A stretch of DNA of 19,371 nt from Helicobacteraceae bacterium (GTDB taxonomy: Bacteria; Campylobacterota; Campylobacteria; Campylobacterales; Helicobacteraceae), in assembly GCA_029258405.1 (NCBI GenBank), contig JARHYY010000111.1:1-19371 (forward strand), given 5' to 3'. The translations under genes and the position numbers were made by a program. The notes beneath the pieces were generated by a model. The model saw nothing but the letters and a program-made list of their open reading frames with translations. It was not told where the DNA came from and made no database searches. Positions 14,883-19,371 of the stretch are shown piece after piece (position 1 is the stretch's first letter; every line of letters begins with the position of its first letter).

Positions 14883-16076
14883 TTAACGCTCCATTTTTAA
14901 TGAATACCAAGAAGCAAGAAAATGGAGCAGTTTAATAATGAAGACAAAAAATACACCCTCACTAATAGCAGCAATTACAAAAGTAAAATATTCTATTCTA
15001 CTAATTGCCCCTATAGATTCGCCTAATGTGGCTGTAACAACTAAGAAAGTCAAAGGTATTGATGAGCTAAAAGCACCTAAAACAAGAATGAGTAGATTCT
15101 TAAAATAAAATCTATGTGCCATCCAATGGGCACATAGATGGAGCAAAAGCATAATCCCCATTAACTGCAAAGAATCTATAAAAAGATACTTATTTTCAAG
15201 AATAATATTAATATCTAAAGTAGAACCTACATAAATAAAAAAAAGAGGTATCAAAAACCCAAAGCCAAAATCATGCAATTTTTTAGGGAGTTCTTGGTTA
15301 TACTGAAAAAAATTGGCAATAATCATTCCAGCAAAAAAAGCACCAAGTATAACATCAATTTTGAGATAAAGCACAATTGCTATTAAGGCAAAAAAAAGCA
15401 TCATAGCAAATCGTATATCTTCATTCATAGAAATTTCTCGAGGAATAAAGTAGAGCTTCAAAACAGGAAACCACCAAAAAATAATTCTTGCCAATGTAAA
15501 AAGCATAAAAATAAAGAATATAAAAATAAAGAATATAAAAAGTGTCTTATAAAATTCAAAAGTTAATCCATGAGAATAAAAACCATTTACCACAACAAGA
15601 GCAAGAATACTTAAAAATTCGCCTAAAATACCGATTTTAAGTGCCATATTAAGCCAAATTTGATTTTTTCCATAATATTTTAACAGAGCAACAATCATAC
15701 CTACGGACATAACAGGAAAAGCGATAATGTAAAAAGGCGGATAATCTGCAGTAAAAACAATAATGGTTGCCAATGTATAGGTAGTAAAAAAATATATAAA
15801 AACTCTCTTTATAAATGAACGACCAAGTTTTATAAAACCTTTAAGCTCTACTTCCATGCCCGCTAAAAACATGAGAAAGAAAAAACCTATTTTTGAAAGA
15901 ACATAAAAAATTTCATCTAAAGAATGTATAATACCAAAATAAGCCGCAGATGCACCAAGCAAGATTTCCACCACAGAAGGTGGAATACGCACCAAACGGC
16001 TAAAAAAGGGGGAAAACATAAGCAACACAGAAATCATGCCAAGAGAAATTAAATGAGCTAAATTATCTGCATTCAC
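14883..16076 (-). CDS. CPA2-family cation/proton antiporter (KefB/Na+-H+ exchanger type)
   Basis: A 397-residue protein that is almost entirely membrane helices (11-13 segments). It has the family features FFLMFLAGMEVEL (66-78) and ILGAFFAGMIIAN (243-255), with Asp241 just before. In the ion-binding helix, the position of the paired acidic residues or Gln-Asp of other CPA2 proteins seems to be taken by Glu153 in GILGEFLSI. No RCK/TrkA-N domain follows, unlike full-length KefB/KefC. The start is GTG 16076 with AAGGA 8 nt upstream, 17 nt after the rhodanese stop. A 15-bp tandem duplication lies in one helix, and a terminator-like inverted repeat overlaps the 3' end. Na+ versus K+ export cannot be told from sequence. 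Confidence 0.9.
   Translation of the reverse strand: MNADNLAHLISLGMISVLLMFSPFFSRLVRIPPSVVEILLGASAAYFGIIHSLDEIFYVLSKIGFFFLMFLAGMEVELKGFIKLGRSFIKRVFIYFFTTYTLATIIVFTADYPPFYIIAFPVMSVGMIVALLKYYGKNQIWLNMALKIGILGEFLSILALVVVNGFYSHGLTFEFYKTLFIFFIFIFFIFMLFTLARIIFWWFPVLKLYFIPREISMNEDIRFAMMLFFALIAIVLYLKIDVILGAFFAGMIIANFFQYNQELPKKLHDFGFGFLIPLFFIYVGSTLDINIILENKYLFIDSLQLMGIMLLLHLCAHWMAHRFYFKNLLILVLGAFSSSIPLTFLVVTATLGESIGAISRIEYFTFVIAAISEGVFFVFIIKLLHFLASWYSLKMER
14888..14928. terminator. 10-bp inverted repeat, likely bidirectional terminator inside the antiporter 3' end
   Basis: GCTCCATTTT (14888-14897) and AAAATGGAGC (14919-14928) are exact inverted copies with a 21-nt loop. They follow the cytochrome c stop by 8 nt on the plus strand and cover the last coding bases of the antiporter on the minus strand. 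On the minus strand the stem is followed by a T-rich tract (ATACTATTTTTC). It is the only structure between these two convergent genes. Confidence 0.5.
15505..15541. repeat. In-frame 15-bp tandem repeat (2.5 copies) in the antiporter gene
   Basis: The unit ATAAAAATAAAGAAT is present twice exactly (15505-15519, 15520-15534), followed by a 7-base partial third copy. It encodes two copies of a Phe-Ile-Phe-Phe-Ile unit at about residues 180-190, inside a membrane helix. The unit is a multiple of three, so gain or loss would keep the frame. Confidence 0.85.
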
Positions 16077-16093
16077 TTAGGCATCCTTAAATA

Positions 16094-16414
16094 CTAATGC
16101 ACTTCTGTACCCGCACCAACAATTTTTAATCCATATTTATGAAGATGAAAAAAATTTTCCTGTATAGCTTGAATATTCTTATAACCTTGCTCGGCAAGCT
16201 CTTTTGCCATTTCCATGGCTGAAGAACCGCTATGACAATAGAGCACTATAAGTTTATTCTTATTTTCTTCGGCAATGAAGCCTATACGCTTTGTATTTTC
16301 AATATTAATAGCATATTCAATATGGCTAATGAGATAATAACCCCTACTCCGTACATCAATAAATATAATATCATCGTTTAATGCATTTTTTAAATCAAAA
16401 ACTAAATCCATCAT
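16094..16414 (-). CDS. Single-domain rhodanese-like protein
   Basis: A 106-residue cytosolic rhodanese fold with no signal peptide. It has the early IFIDVRSRGYYLISHIEYAINI segment (17-38), typical of the domain, and an active-site loop with Cys60 in YCHSGSSAMEMA, a variant of the usual CRxGxRS. Such proteins carry a persulfide or act as redox/sulfur sensors; the substrate is unknown. Two ATG codons are adjacent (16414 and 16411), and AAGGG stands upstream. It lies between the Na/Pi cotransporter (6-nt gap) and the antiporter (17-nt gap), so it is expressed with two membrane transporters, which is an unusual setting. Confidence 0.9.
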   Translation of the reverse strand: MMDLVFDLKNALNDDIIFIDVRSRGYYLISHIEYAINIENTKRIGFIAEENKNKLIVLYCHSGSSAMEMAKELAEQGYKNIQAIQENFFHLHKYGLKIVGAGTEVH

Positions 16415-16420
16415 ATACCC

Positions 16421-18205
16421 TTATACAACAAATGTTGAAGAGTCATCTTCATCTGTTGCCCTTGGGACATAATGGGCATATATAATCTGAATAGCATTAA
16501 TGATCTCCTTAGAAATATTATCCATAAATGATGAATCATTTAAAATTGATGTACCATTACTTACTGTAATTTTTTTCTCTGAAACAAGCTTTTCAACCTT
16601 GTAGAGCATAGCTTTATCCTGTTCTGCAAAAAATTTTTTCGCCTCATTGAGCTGTGAAACAATAAGAGCTATATGATCTCTTGACATGCCTTTAAGCTCT
16701 TCACCGCTTCGTAAAAGCTCTGCCACATCAACACGCATATCATTATATACTTTACTTAAATTAGGATTTAATGAAGCACTATAAGGCTTGAGATTCTTTT
16801 GAACTAATTTTAATATTTTTATGGCTTCAAGCAGACTTCTTGTAGCAATTTTAAGAGTAAAGATTCTTTCTGTTTTTTCTTGTTCCTTAATATATGATTG
16901 TGCTGTGTTAGAAAAATCCATAATAGCATCTGAGAGAGCCTTTATCTTTTTTTGATATAAATAATCAATATCAACTTCTCCTTTATACCAAGGCTTTTTA
17001 ATCAAATCTTCAAAAGATTCTTTTGAGCGTACATCTTCACGACTAAAGCCAAGAACATGCACAATAAGGGCAAAAGCATTATCATATAAATGTTGCACCT
17101 CTTTTTCTATCGCTTCAATGGCTTCTTCTGGGTATTGAACAATTTCATATTTAAGAAACAAAGGTGCACTCAAGTCTTTATCCTTAGGTGCTTTTACAAC
17201 TTTGTCCAAAAAAGTTACAATTAATGGTATGCAAGGAGAAATAAGAATCACTGCCACGACATTAAAAAGAGTGTGGAATAAAGCCACCCTTAAACCATTA
17301 TTATCTTGAGAAATGCCTACTGTATCAGCTACAAAATTTACTAAATCAACAAAAGGAAAGAATAATACAATAATGATAAAAGCGATAGAAAAATTAAAAA
17401 CACAATTCCCTAATGCCAATTTTTTGCCTTCAATATTAGTGCTCAAAGAAGCAATAACAGCTGTTACGACCCCTCCAACGCTTGTGCCCAAAGTGGCAGC
17501 TAGTGCATTTTCATAGGTAAGCTCGCCTGCACCAAGTGCAATGAGTATCATTGCCAATGTCGCATGACTTGATTGCACAACACCTGTAAGCAAAGCACCA
17601 ACACCTACATAGGTTATAACACCTAAATAACCACCTGCATGGTATTTAGAAAAGCTCACAATCTCCCCCAAGCCTTGAAAACCATCTTTAATGAAAGAAA
17701 CACCCAAAAAGAAAAAGCCAAGCCCAGCAAATATGCCCCCCAACCCTTTGTAAAGCTTTGCTTTTTGAAAGCCAAGCAAAACACCAACAACAATTAAAGG
17801 GAGAGCAAAGTCAGATATTTTAATAGAGCTAATACCTACAATAAGCCATGAGCCAGCACTGTTGCCTAAATTTGCACCAAATACAACACCAAGCCCACGA
17901 GCAAGAGTAATAAGCCCAGCCGATAAAAATGAGATAGAAATAACAGAAACCAATGTTGAAGATTGCATAATTACAGTAGCTGCAGTTCCAAAGAGAACAC
18001 TCTTAGGCGTATTGCCTGTTGATTTCTTTAATATATTACCCAATATACCATCACTAAAAATTTTAAAACCATCACCCAAGAGCATAATGCCAAAAAGCAA
18101 AATTGCTACACCCGCAAGTATTTGCGTTAAAGAAGCATTAAGAGCAAGAAAATATAATGACAAAACAATAAGGGCTGCCAATACAAGCTTACGTACATTT
18201 TCCAA
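16421..18205 (-). CDS. Na+/phosphate cotransporter with PhoU-like C-terminal domain (NptA family)
   Basis: A membrane protein of 594 residues that is expected to import phosphate with Na+. The N-terminal 330 residues hold the two inverted Na/Pi repeats, each with the QSS motif (81-83 in VIMQSSTLVSV; 211-213 in VVQSSHATLAM), together with GANLGNSAG (110-118) and GTSVGG (240-245). Residues from about 355 are soluble, helical and PhoU-like, as in the bacterial NptA/YjbB group. It starts at TTG 18205 with GGAGG 8 nt upstream; the in-line ATG nearby is out of frame. It is the first gene of a three-gene unit with the rhodanese and antiporter. H. pylori, as I recall, uses a PiT-type phosphate carrier instead. 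Confidence 0.93.
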   Translation of the reverse strand: MENVRKLVLAALIVLSLYFLALNASLTQILAGVAILLFGIMLLGDGFKIFSDGILGNILKKSTGNTPKSVLFGTAATVIMQSSTLVSVISISFLSAGLITLARGLGVVFGANLGNSAGSWLIVGISSIKISDFALPLIVVGVLLGFQKAKLYKGLGGIFAGLGFFFLGVSFIKDGFQGLGEIVSFSKYHAGGYLGVITYVGVGALLTGVVQSSHATLAMILIALGAGELTYENALAATLGTSVGGVVTAVIASLSTNIEGKKLALGNCVFNFSIAFIIIVLFFPFVDLVNFVADTVGISQDNNGLRVALFHTLFNVVAVILISPCIPLIVTFLDKVVKAPKDKDLSAPLFLKYEIVQYPEEAIEAIEKEVQHLYDNAFALIVHVLGFSREDVRSKESFEDLIKKPWYKGEVDIDYLYQKKIKALSDAIMDFSNTAQSYIKEQEKTERIFTLKIATRSLLEAIKILKLVQKNLKPYSASLNPNLSKVYNDMRVDVAELLRSGEELKGMSRDHIALIVSQLNEAKKFFAEQDKAMLYKVEKLVSEKKITVSNGTSILNDSSFMDNISKEIINAIQIIYAHYVPRATDEDDSSTFVV

Positions 18206-18511
18206 TTAAAACACCTCCGCATTTTGCCATTATGATAACATTTTTCACTTAAGAATTAACATAAAAACATTTATAAGGCAAGGTAAATGTATATAAGAAC
18301 TCAATAATTTTATAGAGGTAGCCAACTTTAAGTAATTTCTACAGATAACCAAAACATTTTTTAATGTATGCTAAGTATATAATATTGCCTTTGCTGTAAT
18401 AAAAACTTGTGCTTTATTATGGATATATTTATAGATTATTTAACTAAACATAGCATTTAATATTTACCATAATTGATTAAGATATGATAGCTTATAATAG
18501 GGTGGTTTTAT
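18206..18511. other. Divergent AT-rich spacer between nptA and the VOC gene
   Basis: About 300 bases with no gene. On the minus strand the best -10 candidates for nptA are CATAAT (18229-18234) or TATCAT (18232-18237), both close to the SD, and neither convincing. On the plus strand TATAAT (18493-18498) serves the VOC gene. I found no operator-like palindrome such as a Pho box or Fur box that I could defend. Confidence 0.5.
18493..18498 (+). promoter_or_regulatory. -10 box of the VOC gene
   Basis: Perfect TATAAT only 13 bases before the ATG at 18512. The transcript would start about 18505, leaving roughly 7 nt of leader, so the GGGTGG just downstream of the box would be partly outside the mRNA. 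Confidence 0.5.
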
Positions 18512-18967
18512 ATGACTAGAGAGATTATACATGTAGGAATAACTGTAAGCAATATGGATAGATCTATTAATTTCTATAAAAATATTTTGGGATTAAACTT
18601 TAAGGGTGCAATGATAATGGAGGGCAAAGAAACTGATTTATTATTTGCAACCCATAACTGCAAAGTAAAAATAGCATATCTAAATGGGAGCGAGCATATA
18701 ATGTCTGCACCAATTGAATTACTTGAGTTTATTAATCCAAAAATAGATATAGGTAAATCTCATTTAATGAAGACATCTATTTCTGAAGTTTGTTTTAGGG
18801 TAGAAAATATTGATGAGGCTTATAATAATTTATTAGATAATAATATAGAATGTTTGTCAGAACCTCAATTTTTTGATTTTAGTGCATACGGGTTTGGAAA
18901 AAGTAAAGCTTTATACTTCAAAGATCCTGATGGCATTATCTTAGAATTTATACAAAATATTGAATAA
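18512..18967 (+). CDS. VOC-superfamily (glyoxalase/dioxygenase-fold) protein
   Basis: A 151-residue protein with two paired beta-alpha-beta-beta-beta modules. It opens with IIHVGITVSNMDRSINFYKNILGL, the standard VOC start with the first metal ligand His7; a second ligand, Glu69 or Glu72, sits in IELLEF, and Glu145 in GIILEFIQ is the last. At the third position, where glyoxalase I and methylmalonyl-CoA epimerase have His, the sequence is SISEVCFRV, with Glu92. It may bind a metal differently or not at all. The reaction cannot be named. The gene is alone, with its own -10 box, between two AT-rich gaps, and could have been acquired. Confidence 0.88.
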   Translation: MTREIIHVGITVSNMDRSINFYKNILGLNFKGAMIMEGKETDLLFATHNCKVKIAYLNGSEHIMSAPIELLEFINPKIDIGKSHLMKTSISEVCFRVENIDEAYNNLLDNNIECLSEPQFFDFSAYGFGKSKALYFKDPDGIILEFIQNIE

Positions 18968-19142
18968 TAATTATTTTATTAGTCTTACATAAGCATGGTA
19001 TAAATCCTATTATTTTATATCAAAGAATAATGTAGAATATGCTCTCTTTATGCGAGTTTGTCATTAACTACCTTTTTTATAGAATCTAAAAGCTTTTTAT
19101 TTTTTAAGCTTGAAGTATAAACTTAACACTAAAGATAGCAAT

Positions 19143-19229
19143 TTACCACCAACTACCTAACTTAACATTACCCCTATCTTTCTTTGCCCTAAACTCCAAA
19201 CAAACTCCTTTAACAGAGAACTTGAGCAT
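19143..19229 (-). CDS. Possible 28-residue basic peptide
   Basis: An ATG at 19229 opens 28 codons ending TAA at 19143-19145. The peptide starts MLKFSVKGVC, has a basic middle (FRAKKDRGNVK) and ends GSWW. The frame is open further upstream for about 16 more sense codons without a clear start codon, and there is no SD. The composition looks protein-like, so it may be the end of a broken gene or a short-peptide gene. I do not recognise it with certainty. Confidence 0.25.
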   Translation of the reverse strand: MLKFSVKGVCLEFRAKKDRGNVKLGSWW

Positions 19230-19343
19230 AAAGATTGTGCAACTTACTCGCCTGTAAATACCTATAAAATATACTATATCTCACTATAATTCTAAAAATT
19301 TAAATAATAGAGTAAGTCTTAAAGGAATTATATAACTCATTAT

Positions 19344-19371
19344 ACAATAAGCTATATTATAAGCTTATTGT
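19344..19371. repeat. Perfect 10-bp inverted repeat at the window end
   Basis: ACAATAAGCT (19344-19353) and AGCTTATTGT (19362-19371) are exact inverted copies around the 8-nt spacer ATATTATA. The arms may extend beyond the window. It could be a terminator, an operator or the end of a mobile element; only the flanking sequence could tell. Confidence 0.7.

Larger units (their letters stand above)
18968..19371. other. AT-rich region downstream of the VOC gene
   Basis: About 400 bases without a recognisable gene. An A/T-only palindrome (AATAATAATTATT) lies right after the VOC stop and might help termination. Two items stand out: a minus-strand frame of up to 44 sense codons containing a 28-codon ORF (19143-19229), and a perfect 10-bp inverted repeat at the window edge (19344-19371). 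Confidence 0.5.

Noticed and set aside
17862..18209. Plus-strand open frame of 115 codons within nptA
   Set aside because: It is antisense to the Na/Pi membrane domain, rich in Pro/Ala from complementary codons, with no SD.
1..19371. CRISPR array, insertion sequence, prophage or restriction genes
   Set aside because: No regularly spaced repeats, transposase, integrase, phage or restriction-modification motifs are visible on either strand.

Overview
The window looks like a stretch of chromosome from an enterohepatic Helicobacter (H. hepaticus-like). It is AT-rich. The proteins (Ffh, TrmD, LepB, AtpE with a signal-peptide-like N-terminus) read like Helicobacter/Campylobacter versions. Two gene orders match what I remember from H. 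pylori: ffh-rpsP-KH-rimM-trmD-rplS, and folD-lepB-site-2 protease-rpiB-small membrane protein-apt-dedA-pepA-ychF. The genus is an inference from family knowledge, not a database match.

Layout. 1-308: tail of a coiled-coil protein that enters from outside the window. 805-1334 (minus): atpE, a 7-bp hairpin, then two different tRNA-Leu genes (GAG and CAA), all on one strand. 1335-2110: gene-free AT-rich DNA with a group of CTAAC/GTTAG repeats. 2129-5665 (plus): a tight translation and targeting operon (ffh, rpsP, khpA, rimM, trmD, rplS). 5666-6270: gene-poor, with one possible 52-codon ORF. 6271-14443 (minus): one long unit of ten genes, from folD at the promoter to ychF at the end, almost every junction overlapping or only a few bases apart. 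trpB sits between apt and dedA, where I remember none in H. pylori or C. jejuni. 14533-14880 (plus): a small periplasmic cytochrome c, convergent with the next unit. 14883-18205 (minus): Na/Pi cotransporter, rhodanese and CPA2 cation/proton antiporter. 18512-18967 (plus): a lone VOC/glyoxalase-fold gene flanked by very AT-rich DNA. 18968-19371: no sizeable gene, but a short minus-strand ORF and a perfect 10-bp inverted repeat at the window edge.

How the genes work together. The plus-strand operon makes the SRP GTPase, two ribosomal proteins, a ribosome maturation factor, a tRNA methyltransferase and a KH RNA-binding protein. The folD unit mixes one-carbon metabolism, protein export and membrane proteolysis (LepB, S2P), pentose phosphates (RpiB), purine salvage (Apt), tryptophan synthesis (TrpB), membrane homeostasis (DedA), peptide turnover (PepA) and a ribosome-associated ATPase (YchF). 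The nptA-rhodanese-antiporter unit may couple Na+ entry with phosphate to cation export. Seven genes start with GTG or TTG, so several starts below differ from the longest open frame.

Novelty. I see no phage, IS, CRISPR or defence system. The window is mostly housekeeping. The points most worth a second look are the extra trpB, the terminator-like inverted repeat inside the 3' end of the antiporter gene, the hairpin between atpE and the tRNAs, and the short unassigned ORFs in the AT-rich gaps.
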